64,000 nucleotides of DNA, taken from Rotaria sp. Silwood1. Taxonomy: Eukaryota > Rotifera > Eurotatoria > Philodinida > Philodinidae. Of this stretch, positions 33,976 to 44,749 are shown piece by piece; position 1 is the stretch's first letter, and every line of letters begins with the position of its first letter. The notes under the pieces were generated by a model, which had not been told where the DNA came from, searched no databases, and was given only the letters and a program-made list of their open reading frames with translations. The DNA lies in NCBI GenBank assembly GCA_905250075.1, contig CAJNOP010000326.1, positions 156,575 through 220,574 on the forward strand, in the 5' to 3' direction. Made by a program: the position numbers and the translations under genes.

Positions 33976-35991
33976 TCATACAAATGATTCAGGAAATAGC
34001 GATAGTAGACGGAGATCTTCGGGTGGAATGAGGGGAATGGAGGTCAAAACATCAAAATCCTCCATCCATTTGAGGCATTTTACTAGAGATGGAATAAAAG
34101 GCACTAGTCTTTCTGATCTGTATATGAATTTTATTACGAACTCTCTATTCAACCATTGGTTGCGAAGCGAGTTTAAGGTAAGCTGCTCGAAAAGTAGGGA
34201 ACCGTCAACTGAATTATTCAGATGGGTTCTATATCTCCTCCAATAACATAAGCATCTACTTTCTAGGGACTTCTCGTTGAGTAGATAAGAAAATAGGAGG
34301 TCATTCCAATAAGTTATTCCAAGAGTTCTTTTCAAACAGGTGGAATAGAAATGACCTAGATCATCTCTCTGACAATCAGTAAATAGGGGGAATATACTGA
34401 ATAGCCACGTGAATAGGGGAAAAATATAAGTGGAGAAAAGAACTTTACGAAATTCGAAGGAGGAAGAACCGTGTAAGCGACAAGATTTCACAATTGCTAC
34501 TCTTTGTTTAATTTTGCTCTTATACACGGTGATCATTTTGCTCCATCCTAATTTACAGGAAATGTGGTAACCTAGGTAACGGAAGCTATTTACCCACGCA
34601 ATTTTATGATCGCCCATGGATATGTCGAACTTGGGGTTCCCAATGGCACGAGCTGACCATAAAAGTTCAGTTTTATCGTAATTGATTGGTTGGAGGGATA
34701 AAGTAGAATAGTATTCGAGATAGTCGAATAACTTTTTAAGCTTAACTTCGAGGTCAAGGCACTGGGTGGTATATTTGGCACCCAACATACCACCAACTAC
34801 ACATGCTAGATCATCTGCAAAAAAGTTAGGAAGGGTACTTTCCAGGAAGGTCCACATATCTGAATGATATGTGATGAAAATCGCAGGAGTTAAACATGAA
34901 CCTTGGGGGCCTCCTCTATAAATGGGGAAATACCTAGATCGTTTATTATCTAGCTCGATGAAACCGAACCTGCCCTTTAACCTGCTATCAATCCAATTCA
35001 CATACGAAATCGGTATGCCGAGACGTGTTAATTTGCCTAAACAACCAGCCCACCATAGCTGGTCGAAGGCTTGACGGAAATCCACAAACACTGTTGCAAC
35101 AGGTGCACTCGTGCACATTAGTGAAGCGATTTGATCGATCAAATTGAGTACTCGTGATTGTAATCTGAAATTTGATCTGAATCCCGATTGAGAATCATGC
35201 AGTAGACCTCTATCTTTAAGAACACATTGAAAACGGCTTAGGAATAGCCGCTCTAGGATTTTCAGAAAAATATCTAGCAGTGATATCGGGCGAGTATCCG
35301 TGACTGCACAGATCGATTCTTTTTTTGCTAGGAGTTTCATCTTGACATGTTTCCAATAGGAAGGAGTAGGAAAGCTAACGAATGAATCATTGAATATTTG
35401 TAGTAGAGGTTTCATGTATATATTCGGAATATATTGAAGCATAAATGAAGATACTCCATGTGCATCAATCGAGTGCTTTTTCTTTACTTTCGACGTTACT
35501 TTTAAAAGTTCAGACATAGAGATTGGAGGTATCGGTTCATAATAATTATCCCAACGGCAGTCAGGACTATCAACATAGGGGTGTGGACGATAGACATGAG
35601 ATTGAGAAAAGAGATTCTCATAATGTGAAGCAGCTAGTTCTAACATAGCATCAGCATCTTTAACGACCACGTTGTTGGAATCAATAAAAGCATCGAGAGA
35701 TCTGGTCGTTTTAAAATTTTTTCTCAGTCTAGACCAAAAAAGATTAGCGGAAGAAGACGACGAAAATCTTTCTTTTAATGTGTTAGATAGTTTGGTGCAA
35801 CGTACAGCGGCTAGTTCTATTTTGTTAAGTCTCCTTAATTCTTTAATTTTCGCATGCAGTAGTACGTCACCAGTTCTTTTGTGTTGAAATGATAAAGCTC
35901 GCACAAAGGATAATTTCTGCCTAAGTTCTTTTGAAATAGCTATTCGATTTTCTTTATCGGAAAATATGTAGTACATCGGGCTTTTAAACAA
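33976..35991 (-). CDS. LINE ORF2 C-terminal part: reverse transcriptase (frameshifted from the endonuclease)
   Basis: A 671-codon open frame with the palm motifs of a LINE reverse transcriptase: TRPISLLDIFLKILERL, then QSGFRSNFRL, the first catalytic Asp in FVDFRQAFD (about residue 304), GGPQGSCLTPAIF, and FADD with Asp393-Asp394. The three catalytic aspartates are intact. The C-terminal third contains a thumb-like region and Cys/Trp residues (CLCYWRRYRTHLN) but no RNase H. The frame begins at a TTG, not an ATG, and overlaps the end of the endonuclease frame in a different phase, so it is the 3' part of a frameshifted ORF2. Confidence 0.85.
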   Translation of the reverse strand: MFKSPMYYIFSDKENRIAISKELRQKLSFVRALSFQHKRTGDVLLHAKIKELRRLNKIELAAVRCTKLSNTLKERFSSSSSANLFWSRLRKNFKTTRSLDAFIDSNNVVVKDADAMLELAASHYENLFSQSHVYRPHPYVDSPDCRWDNYYEPIPPISMSELLKVTSKVKKKHSIDAHGVSSFMLQYIPNIYMKPLLQIFNDSFVSFPTPSYWKHVKMKLLAKKESICAVTDTRPISLLDIFLKILERLFLSRFQCVLKDRGLLHDSQSGFRSNFRLQSRVLNLIDQIASLMCTSAPVATVFVDFRQAFDQLWWAGCLGKLTRLGIPISYVNWIDSRLKGRFGFIELDNKRSRYFPIYRGGPQGSCLTPAIFITYHSDMWTFLESTLPNFFADDLACVVGGMLGAKYTTQCLDLEVKLKKLFDYLEYYSTLSLQPINYDKTELLWSARAIGNPKFDISMGDHKIAWVNSFRYLGYHISCKLGWSKMITVYKSKIKQRVAIVKSCRLHGSSSFEFRKVLFSTYIFPLFTWLFSIFPLFTDCQRDDLGHFYSTCLKRTLGITYWNDLLFSYLLNEKSLESRCLCYWRRYRTHLNNSVDGSLLFEQLTLNSLRNQWLNREFVIKFIYRSERLVPFIPSLVKCLKWMEDFDVLTSIPLIPPEDLRLLSLFPESFV

Positions 35992-36980
35992 TCTAGGAGT
36001 GTGATAAAGTTCGTGTAATACTCTTCTGATGGAGACATTCTATTTTCATTCTCCCAAAATTCTGAAGTGAGTGCGAGAAAATAATGGAAAACTTTCCAGT
36101 GTGTATTACTACCTATCGTATTCTCTTTATTTTCGCACTCCAGTACCCCTACTAGAGGCTTGTGATCACTAGTTGTATTATCCGTACAAGCCTGTATTAA
36201 AAGTGGGATACCACGCGTAAACGCGTAGTCAATGGTACGATCGGAACGAAGAGACGTGGGTAGATTAGGTGTAATAGGAGTAAGAGCACGAGATAAGGAC
36301 CAATCAAGAAGATTCTTAGCTGCCAATTCATCGGCTTTACTGTCTAGGTCGATATTAAAATCACCAAACAGACTGCAGGAGTCGGTGATGTAATTGGACA
36401 GGATATTCCAATCCCAGGATTTGCTCTTAGGGGCATAAATTCCAATCAGACGAATGGGTTGTTCGAGTTTGACGTCTAATACGCATATGTTCGGGGTATC
36501 ACATCCAACACGTACTACCGGTAGACTCATTTTAAATAACATCAACACTCCACCTCACGCATTCTCACCCTTTTGATAGAAGGATTTGAAATTAACAAAA
36601 ATTCGATTTACTAAGGGGAGATGAAAAGCACCTACTTCTAATAGAATAACACAATCTATTTTATATTTTTCCAGCAGGAGAAGGACCTCTTCCCACCTTT
36701 CGTCCAATCCCCTAACGTTAAAAAGAAGTACACGTAATTGCGAAGAGAGTGTGTGGGTACGTGGTTGATAAGAAGACTTCCAAGAAGAAAAACAAGAAGA
36801 AAGAGTAGGAAAGGAAAACCATTCATAACAAATTTCTGTTAATAAACGAAAGTCAAATTTAGATAACAACGGAGAGGTCAATGAAAGAGCATAATCGATA
36901 TCAAAGGTTTTTTTGTTTACATGTTGTGGTGGGATAAACACACGCGCGAAAGGGGATAGAACAAAAGAAGAAGTAGAATC
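35940..36980 (-). pseudogene. LINE ORF2 N-terminal part: APE endonuclease with nonsense codon
   Basis: The frame is open from around 36980 (no ATG identified) to a TGA at 36555-36557, then continues in the same frame to 35940. The endonuclease motifs straddle the stop: LRVLLFNVRGL at the start, VILLEVGAF next, GGVLMLFK right after the stop, FGDFNID (Asp63 counted from codon 36548), RTIDYAFTRG and TSDHKPLVG at the end. These are the catalytic motifs of APE-type endonucleases that nick target DNA. The single TGA could come from one C-to-T change in an arginine codon. The frame then ends at 35940, overlapping the RT frame by about 50 nt in another phase. Confidence 0.75.
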
Positions 36981-36982
36981 GT

Positions 36983-38995
36983 TTATAGATTCGATGAAGG
37001 GGGATGGATTTTCTTGTTGGTTGATGGGTCAGAAGGGTGTTGGGTTTTCCGATTATGATCGTTGATAAGCTTAGATTTGAACTGCTCGTTTTGCAAAAAT
37101 CTATTTGTCCAACCAGGTAAATCATTAACAAGTTTGGTACATAAACCAGCAAGTGAAGGACAAAATAGAGTTTTGTCGTTTAAGACATTTTGTTTTACAA
37201 GTGTAGGAATTACTTCCACCATTACTTGACATAACGGCGACACAAACTGGTTTATAAAATCACGTTGAAATGATGTATCAATTTGCTGTAAGTGTAAGTC
37301 GTGAGTGTGATTCATAACCACCTGCTGTAAACCAATAAGTTGATCAGAATAATTATTATTTAAATCTAATAATTTATTTAGATTTTCTTCAATTTTATTC
37401 ATTTTGAGAAAGAGTTCTTCAATTTTTTTACCAGCATCGCTGGCTATGTTATTGACTGAATAATGATGATGATTAGTAGAGTTTTTTTTGTTTAAAACAG
37501 GATAATCATTATTATTAAACCAATAATTTGTTTGATTTGTTTGATTCTGTTGTGGATGATCGTTAACGCTAGCTGTAGTAAGAAAGGATTTCGTAAGTGC
37601 AGATCTATGGGTTGTAATAATAGGGCATCTCATATCATTTGCATCATGTTCACCTTTACATCTTAAACAATTTAATTTTTTATCGCAATTTAATTTATGT
37701 TGATTAAGATCGTCCACACCAGCACCACAAAATTTACAAAAATCTAAAGGATTTTTACATGAGGTCCTAAAGTGCCCTACCTGAAAACATTTGGAGCAAA
37801 TCAAGACCTTGGCAGGTGCAAGGTATTCAGTAATTGCAAAACGAATATTATCAACATATAAGAATTTTTTGTTGAGCAAATCATTTATAACATTTATATT
37901 TTTAATATCAAGTCTAACCAAAGTAGTAGGAAGTTTATTCTTGTTACTAATTCGAAATGCATTAATAACATCAGGATAGTCGTTTTGTATCGAAGCTAAT
38001 AATGCAGAAACATCAAGATGAGTTGGTACACTTCGAAGTAATATAGAAAATTGAGCAGGTAAATGATTAGGTAGAATTTTTTCATATGTAAGTGATTCAA
38101 TTGTTGCAGGCCAATTATGTTCGTTGAATAAGATCAAAAATGTATCACGATCATTAGGAAATAATAACAAATCTCGTTTACCTTTAAGTCGATGCCCAGC
38201 CAATTTCAAATTAAAATCATAATTGGCGAAGTAATGAGAAGAAATAAATTTAATAATGCGTTTTTCATCAACATCTTGGTTGAATTTCACGATGAAAGGA
38301 GGAAAAGCAAATCTTGTTTCAGCGAAACGACGAGCTTCATGTGTTATTTCAGTAGAATTTCCAACCACCCTAACTTCACCATTGTTACCTGTTTTAATTC
38401 GTATACGAATTGGATTAGGTGCAGGAGCATTTGAGATAATACTATTGGTGTTAGTTGATGAAGTTGAGTTAGCAGTACTAACTGATGAAGAAGATGATGA
38501 TGAACAAGATGAAGGTGTTTCATTGAGTACACGATCAATTTTTGTTTTCTTTTTTTTTCTTTTTACTAAGGTGAAATGATTTTCATTGTCACTATCCAAT
38601 GGTGTAACATTATTAAGAGATTGTTGGTGATGATTAATTTGGTGATGAGTCATGTTCGTGTTAGCTGGATGAGATAGAAAAGATGTCACTGAGTGTTGGT
38701 CATGTTCAGTGACATTCATTGGCATTGGTAGATGATGATGGTTGGTTGTAAAACCAGGATAGTTGAACAGTGGTTGTTGAATGGTGGTGTTAATTGTATT
38801 CGATGAACATGTTGCATCGGTAACCGTCATACCAAAATGAGGTATGGCAGGATGATGTAAAAAAACATGATGTTGTTGTTGATTTCGAAGATCAGAAGAG
38901 TTAACTGAAGAGTTGAAAGAACGTTGATCCTGTGTCGTTGTGTTGTTGATAGGGGGAGGATGGATAGTTGGGGCATTGGTCATGCTGCCGAGCAT
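36983..38995 (-). CDS. LINE ORF1, zinc-knuckle nucleic-acid-binding protein
   Basis: From the first ATG (38995) the product is 670 aa; the frame is open further to about 39139 without an ATG. The first 150 residues are rich in His, Gln and Asn, followed by a basic cluster VKRKKKKTKID and a Ser/Thr-rich linker. A folded, RRM-like or gag-like middle part precedes three zinc knuckles: CSKCFQVGHFRTSC (starting at Cys400, CX2CX4HX4C), CKFCGAGVDDLNQHKLNC, and CLRCKGEHDANDMRC. Such ORF1 proteins coat the element RNA. The C-terminal part contains a leucine-rich, coiled-coil-like segment (IEELFLKMNKIEENLNKLLD). Confidence 0.85.
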   Translation of the reverse strand: MLGSMTNAPTIHPPPINNTTTQDQRSFNSSVNSSDLRNQQQHHVFLHHPAIPHFGMTVTDATCSSNTINTTIQQPLFNYPGFTTNHHHLPMPMNVTEHDQHSVTSFLSHPANTNMTHHQINHHQQSLNNVTPLDSDNENHFTLVKRKKKKTKIDRVLNETPSSCSSSSSSSVSTANSTSSTNTNSIISNAPAPNPIRIRIKTGNNGEVRVVGNSTEITHEARRFAETRFAFPPFIVKFNQDVDEKRIIKFISSHYFANYDFNLKLAGHRLKGKRDLLLFPNDRDTFLILFNEHNWPATIESLTYEKILPNHLPAQFSILLRSVPTHLDVSALLASIQNDYPDVINAFRISNKNKLPTTLVRLDIKNINVINDLLNKKFLYVDNIRFAITEYLAPAKVLICSKCFQVGHFRTSCKNPLDFCKFCGAGVDDLNQHKLNCDKKLNCLRCKGEHDANDMRCPIITTHRSALTKSFLTTASVNDHPQQNQTNQTNYWFNNNDYPVLNKKNSTNHHHYSVNNIASDAGKKIEELFLKMNKIEENLNKLLDLNNNYSDQLIGLQQVVMNHTHDLHLQQIDTSFQRDFINQFVSPLCQVMVEVIPTLVKQNVLNDKTLFCPSLAGLCTKLVNDLPGWTNRFLQNEQFKSKLINDHNRKTQHPSDPSTNKKIHPPSSNL

Positions 38996-39186
38996 GTCGG
39001 CAGCTGGAAGTTGATGATAATGAAGATGATGTTGAACAGGAGAATGTGATGTGGACAAATTAGAATTTAAGAACGAATAAAACGTAATTATATAGAATAT
39101 ATAGAGATGTATGTATACGAAAGGAAAGAAGAATACGTCTTATCTGTGTATGTGCAGCAAGCTGAATGAATATCACAAATAATTGA

Positions 39187-39221
39187 ATTCTAAAACTAAT
39201 AATATTTATTAGTTTTAGAAT
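39187..39221. repeat. 35-bp near-perfect palindrome
   Basis: ATTCTAAAACTAATAA, a 3-bp centre, and its exact complement form a 16-bp stem just upstream of the LINE. It may be a terminator-like or cruciform-forming sequence, or the remnant of a small foldback element. Confidence 0.6.
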
Positions 39222-39839
39222 CTATTATCATATTTATGAAAATCTTTAACAAAACAAAGACAAATAAATAAAGAATTTTATTTAATCAATATTGAAAAAT
39301 GATAATTGAAAATAAAAAAAATATATTAAGATTCAAAAAAACAATTTTCTATAAAAATATTTATATAACAATTATCATAATTAAAATTATGAAAAAAAAA
39401 TCACTTTTGCTTATACAATCATTAATAAAACATATTTTGAACATATCAATTCATTTTAACATTTTGTATTAATAAGAAAAAAATTACAAAAAAAAACATT
39501 ATTTTAGTATCATATTGAATGATAATTTTTTGAAACAAAAGTGTGTCGATGTAGATATTTTATTATTTCACTATATTCTTTCATTTCTAATATCATTAAT
39601 TTTTGCGGGATTTTGTTCATTTTCAATTAAATAATTTAAAAGAACTTAAGATAAAACATCAACATCACTAGCTATTGTTAATTATTTAATATGTTATAAA
39701 ATCAAAATAAAACTTTCTTTAATTTTCAGTTCATTAAATTTATATAAATACAATAAATCAGTTAATAACTGTTATACATAGTATAAAGTTCTTTTGATTT
39801 AAAAATTCTTTCTAACTATGTATGTTAATTTAAATATAT

Positions 39840-40205
39840 CGGGTGTACGAAAAGTTTTGCGACATTTAGTATTTTTCAAATATCTCAGCAGAGATCAATC
39901 GTATAATTTTGATTCTTTTTTTTTAAAAAGATGCGTCATAAAAAGCGCTCTAGGAAAATTGTAAGAACAAATTCCTATTGAGTTGTTCTGATGATGATGT
40001 CTTCTATATTCAAAACGAATAGGTCAGATGATGATTCTACATCCCAGAGTATTAAGTATTTCGAACACTATTTTTGTTTAGCAAATATTTCAAATTGAGA
40101 AAATGACAACACATTGACTTTTTTTCAAAAGATGCCTCGTGAAAAACTGTAAGAACAAATTTCTATTCACCTCCACAGATAATGTCTTCGATTTTCAAAG
40201 GCAAT
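39840..40205. repeat. possible mariner-like single end with diverged internal direct repeat
   Basis: CGGGTGTACGAAAAGTTTTG after TATAT near 39840 resembles a Tc1/mariner terminal sequence. The stretches 39924-40015 and 40115-40205 are diverged direct repeats (both contain AAAAAGATGC/AAAAGATGCC and TGTAAGAACAAAT(T)). The opposite end is missing; the telomere-like block begins about 50 bp further on, so the element may be truncated there. Confidence 0.35.
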
Positions 40206-40251
40206 ATTTGACGATCTCACCTAAATCCCCTCGTATTAGAAGACCCCGGGT

Positions 40252-40555
40252 CGGGGTGTAGGTGTGGGCGTGTGGGTGTGAGTGTGGGTGGCTGTGGCTG
40301 TGTGTCTGGCTGTGACTGTGTGGGTGTGGGTGTGGGGTATGGCTCTGGCTGTGGCTGTGTGTGNNNNNNNNNNTGTGTGGGTGTGGGTGTGGGGTATGGC
40401 TCTGGCTGTGGCTGTGTGTGTGGGTGTGGGGTGTGGATGTGGGTGTGAGTGTGGGGTGTGGGTGTCGGTGTGGGTGTGGGGTGTGTATGGGTGTAGCTCT
40501 TGTGTTCTTTGACAAGCACACCTACACCCCCACCCACATTCCCACCCACACCTAC
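40252..40555. repeat. telomere-like hairpin block with internal gap
   Basis: About 240 bp of GTGTGGG-type units, with variants such as GGCTGTGGCTG, are followed by a loop (TCTTGTGTTCTTTGACAAG) and about 45 bp of CACACCTACACCCCCACCC and similar. Ten N occupy 40364-40373. The 47 bp on each side of the N tract are identical (40317-40363 and 40374-40420), so the copy number here is uncertain. Confidence 0.75.
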
Positions 40556-41537
40556 GTTTTACCTCATCAAAATTAGAATGGTTTTAAGCAATATATCTGT
40601 AATAAAAATATTGGCATACCAAACTTTATCAAGAAAAAAATAAATAAATGGTGAAATATATGAAAAGTATCAAAAAAATCCCTTTTTGTAGTAAGTCCTA
40701 CAGAAAATAATCGTTATTTTCATGGCAAATTGTTTACATACAAGTCTATCGATATCGGATTGTTCTTTTCAATGTATAAATATCGAATTTGATTAGATTT
40801 TATTTGTTATTTTTCTATATAATCAAATCTATTTTATTTAATCATGAATTCAAATTTTTCTTTTAATTAATTTATATATGGACTAAATCAACGAAAAACA
40901 GGACATTCATCTATTGCATTTGAATGCAATTCTCTATCAGTATATGTGTTTTGAGTGAGTTGTTTTTGCATACGCTTATGTTAAATTATCTGCTCTTTCA
41001 TATGGTTATTAATCAAGAAGTAATTAACGAATATTTCGATAATCGAATGAAGAAAGAACTTGAAAACTTCAGGATAAGCTCTAGAATATGACCCGGATAT
41101 ATGGTAAAATTTTCAGCGAGATCGGACTTCAAAAAGTTCCTTCCCAAAAATCGACTTTTTACAGCTGAAACGAAAACCTTTGTCTTCGTATTATTCTAGG
41201 AACTCCTACCATTAACATGAGTCTGTTGGGATCGATTTTGAACTTTTCAGTTCATTACCAGAGTATTTGATCGGTAGTGAAGTCATATTCAGTCACGTTG
41301 TTAACGCCAAATAAACTTTATTGTTTGAAAAACCTAGACATGCTCAAAATAAATTTACGGCGGGATTCGGTAGCCTTATTCTTTTATTTCAAGATCATTC
41401 AAAATTCAACTAGGATTGTTTAATCATCAGAAAATTAATCCAAATACTTCGTTGTTTTGTGATATAAAAATATAAAGGATATAATTTTTTTTAAAGAGAG
41501 ATTATAATACAAACCCTCTTTAGGTAACATTATTATA

Positions 41538-41695
41538 GGGTGTGGGTGTGGGTGTGGATGTTCAAGTGTAAGTGACATCCACACACCCACCCACCCACAC
41601 ACTCACCCACACCCACACCCACAACCAAACCCCACACCCACACCACATCCCACATCCCACACCCACCCACACCCACACCCACACTCACACCCCTT
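41538..41695. repeat. telomere-like hairpin, C-rich side long
   Basis: GGGTGTGGGTGTGGGTGTGG on the left, a loop (TTCAAGTGTAAGTGA), then about 120 bp of CCCACA-type units. The direction of the two sides is the same as in all other blocks, but here the C-rich side is the longer one. Confidence 0.75.
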
Positions 41696-41844
41696 TCTTA
41701 TTACAGTGACACTTTTTGAATTTCGTTCCGCATAAAAAAGATAAACATGACTTTTGTCTACGATATTCAATCAAGAAAGAAAAAAAATGAACTCATTATT
41801 TTCATTAATGAATAAGTTCAAAGAGTGTCACATGAGGATACAGA

Positions 41845-42905
41845 GGTTTACTCTCGATTCGTCCCAAATTGGTCAATTAGGCGATTCAGCTCTAAAATAT
41901 TTTTCTCAATTGGTCCCTTACATAAATATACCTTTCTTAACTGACTCTCAATTCGTCCTTAATTGGTTAGAAATCAAATAGTAATGTATTTTCATATCTT
42001 ACGAGGGAACATTTTCAGGTGCTAAAAAGCTTTTCAACCGGGGATGTGATAACTAGATAGGGCATAGCTAGCAGTGATACACCCTAAGTTAGTTCGCGCC
42101 CAAGTTGAGATTTGGCTGAGATATCGACTTTTTACTAGAATTTGCCTATGGGACCCCATCTTTCCCATGAAATCAAAGTTTTGAATTTTGAGGTGAGACT
42201 TGCCCATATCAAGGCCTCGGCTAGGGTAGTTCATCCACAAAGTTTCAGAATTTTCAAGCTAAGCATTCTCGAGATATAATGTTTTCAAAATATCCATGCA
42301 TACAGCAATATCCGTAAAAAACTGTGTTTATACTAACAGACTCAAATCTCGGGAATGCTTAGCCCGAAAATTCTGAAACTTTGTGGATGAACTACCCTAG
42401 CCGAGGCCTTGATATGGGCAAAGTCTCACCTCAAAATTCAAAACTTTGATTTCATGGGAAAGATGGGGTCCCATAGGCAAATTCTAGTAAAAAGTCGATA
42501 TCTCAGCCAAATCTCAACTTGGGCGCGAACTAACTTAGGGTGTATCACTGCTAGCTATGCCCTATCTAGTTATCACATCCCCGGTTGAAAAGCTTTTTAG
42601 CACCTGAAAATGTTCCCTCGTTAGAGTTTTATCCAAAAAAAAATTACAATACAATATCATAACTATATAATGAAGTATAGATTTCTACTGTCACTTTTTG
42701 AACAGTCGTTCGATACTTAAAACATGAAGAAGAATAAAGACCGTGCGAAAGGTAAGAGAAAATGAAGAAAGAAAAAATTAAATATCGTACGACGTATAAC
42801 GATACGATCACTATACAGCAGCCATCATGGAAGGGACGAATTGAGAAAAATATTTTAGAGCCGAATAGTTTAATTGACCAATTTGGGACGAATCGAGAGG
42901 ATCCC
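41845..42905. mobile_element. hAT-like non-autonomous element
   Basis: An 8-bp direct repeat GATACAGA (41837-41844 and 42906-42913) flanks a 1061-bp element. Terminal inverted repeats share CTCTCGATTCGTCCCAAATT and continue with few changes for about 70 bp, including CTCTAAAATATT. The outermost 12 bp (GGTTTACTCTCG against GGGATCCTCTCG) align in equal length, which supports the boundaries. An 8-bp duplication is the hAT-superfamily hallmark. The interior carries ATTCGTCC/ATTGGTCC subrepeats and a younger foldback element (42002-42620); no transposase is present. Confidence 0.7.
42002..42620. mobile_element. long-arm foldback element nested in the hAT-like element
   Basis: Inverted arms of about 278 bp (42002-42279 and 42341-42620) are nearly identical, separated by a loop of about 60 bp. 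Ends read CGAGGGAACATTTTCAGGTG. TTA lies on each side (41999-42001 and 42621-42623), consistent with a 3-bp TWA-type target duplication as in PIF/Harbinger elements. The high arm identity suggests a recent origin or gene conversion between arms. Confidence 0.8.
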
Positions 42906-42996
42906 GATACAGACAGTGAAGGAAGATAATATTCTATTGAATATAGATGTTTTGAGTTTGATATTGAAAAATCAAGAAAATCGTCAATACATCAAT

Positions 42997-44749
42997 CTAT
43001 AGCTGACTTGAACATACTATGTTGGTGGTGATAGTAGGCAATTCTTGTTTATTATTGTCAGTTGTTGTTATCTTATAATGATGATGATGCTTTCCATTCA
43101 GTGTTCTATCATAAGTCATCAAATGCCAATCATCAACAGATAATCCTTGTAGTTGGTGCATGGTTCGCCATGAGACAGTAAACCAAACCAACCCCAACAT
43201 AAGACAAATACCTACCTCAATGAAATAAGCCTGCTCTTTTGGAAACCAATTGGCAGTATAGAGCACGACACTCGAGGGCACAGAATAGCTAGCATTCATG
43301 AGAGCTGCAAGTAACGTGTAATATGTGCCACCAATACGTTCATCACTGATCTGAGCACAGAACCCACCACGAGCTGATCCCTGTGCATAAGCAAAAGTAT
43401 CATCGAGACCAAAAAGAAGAAAGAGAAGAAAATAGAAGACGATCGGATACGAATATAGACGATAGGCAAAGAAAATAAATATGGCAATGAACCCACATAA
43501 AACGAGTCGAGGAACGTAAGATCGAGCGAAGAAAATCAATGGACGAGACGTTTGCGTGAGAAGAAGAGGTACACTGATTTTCACTATCGTAAGAGGCATC
43601 ATAACCAGACCCAGTGTACTTCGTGTGATCAAACCACGACTTAAAAAGAAAAATGAAGCAAAGCATATAAGCAGATTTATTCGGTTGTTTACTTGTTTTC
43701 TCAGAAGTGTGAAAGACATGCAAAAAGATCATGTGACCTAAGTGATTTTGTGAACAAGGAATTGAATTTTATCTATTAACTCATACTAACGCACTCGCGT
43801 TCACTGTCTCAATACTATGTCAAATGATTGCTCAGTAAAAATAGATGTGAAATTTCGCGCTTATTGTGAAGCGAAATTTCGATTCTAGCATACGTCAAAA
43901 AAAGATATTCTTCACTAACCTGATCAATGTGAGATGGGTCATAGACGAGGTGGCTATATAGCCTACATTAGAACTGACAAGAGTAAAAGTAAATTGACGA
44001 AAGCACTTCTTCTTAAACAGTCTGACAATGTACAAATATGTGTCAACCAAACTCAAGCGATCCTCACTTTGCTCATGATCATTTGCATTGATACTTTGTT
44101 GTTCTCGAAAGAGTATCAAAATAACGAAAGCCAAAAGTAGACAAGCAACACCCCAAAATCGTACGAAATGAGCCAGAGTAAAGAGTCCGTATGGCTGAGT
44201 AGCAATGCCTAATGGCTGGCGAAGCAATTGATTGGTCATATTAGCTGATTCGAATGTAAGAAGAATTGATGAGCCAAGAAAACTACCGAACGGTTGTCCT
44301 GTCATCTGTAAGATTGACTGCCAGATAACATTGGGACCAGCAAATAGAGTCAATGCCCATCCATCGACGGAAATATCGTGTGTAGCTGTGAGGAAGACGA
44401 TAAAAAAAAAGATGATGGTCAGTTCGATAACACGCAGTTGAATGAGCAACGAATCAATATGAAAGGAAAGAATAATCAACATTGAACCGATCAAAATTTC
44501 AGTAGGTAGTAACCAGGTTTGCCGTCGACCTAATCGACGAATGTAGAAGGTGTCAATCAAAGGAGCCCACAATAGTTTCAAAATGAATGGATACATGGCA
44601 AAAGATAATGTACCTTGTTGCTTCCATGTGGCACCGAAGGAAGCCAAATAGATCGGTACAGAGTGACTTAAGCCGAATACGAAACCTTGTACTAAGTAAA
44701 GTACAAATACGACAAAAATACGCACTATGAGTGGTGGTTTCGATCGAGC
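42997..44749 (-). CDS. SLC33A1-like acetyl-CoA transporter (5' exon not found)
   Basis: Two exons on the minus strand: 44749-43920, preceded by acceptor ACATAG, and 43639-42997, joined by a 280-bp GT-AG intron (43919-43640; acceptor CTTTTTAAG) in matching phase. The joined part encodes 490 aa, against about 550 in vertebrate SLC33A1, so a short N-terminal exon is missing upstream. Family motifs: LYLVQGFVFGL at the first helix, FILKLLWAPLIDTFY, ATHDISVDGWALTLF, LTLISRGLITRSTLG across the splice, and QISDERIGGTYYTLLAALMN near the end. About ten hydrophobic helices are visible in this part. The family is an MFS-fold transporter of the ER/Golgi membrane that imports acetyl-CoA for luminal acetylation. 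The His-rich tail (GKHHHHY) is specific to this copy. Confidence 0.88.

Larger units (their letters stand above)
33541..39139 (-). mobile_element. non-LTR (LINE) retrotransposon, near full length, with disabled ORF2
   Basis: On the minus strand the order is ORF1 (zinc-knuckle, gag-like), APE-type endonuclease, reverse transcriptase and a 3' UTR of about 430 bp with an AATAAA followed by a poly(A) run (T-run at 33541-33559 on the plus strand). The span is about 5.6 kb; the 5' limit given is only where ORF1's open frame starts, so the true 5' end is uncertain, and I found no target-site duplication. No RNase H domain is seen after the RT. ORF1 with three zinc knuckles plus APE endonuclease fits Jockey/CR1/I-type families; the clade is not assigned. 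One stop and one frameshift in ORF2 make this copy non-autonomous, though it is well preserved. Confidence 0.85.

Noticed and set aside
40195..40576. Similar His/Thr/Pro and Gly/Val/Trp frames
   Set aside because: Repeat artefacts that also run through N bases.
43640..43919. Coding continuation between the two transporter exons
   Set aside because: The sequence has stops in the needed frame and is bounded by a donor and a good acceptor; joining across it restores family motifs.
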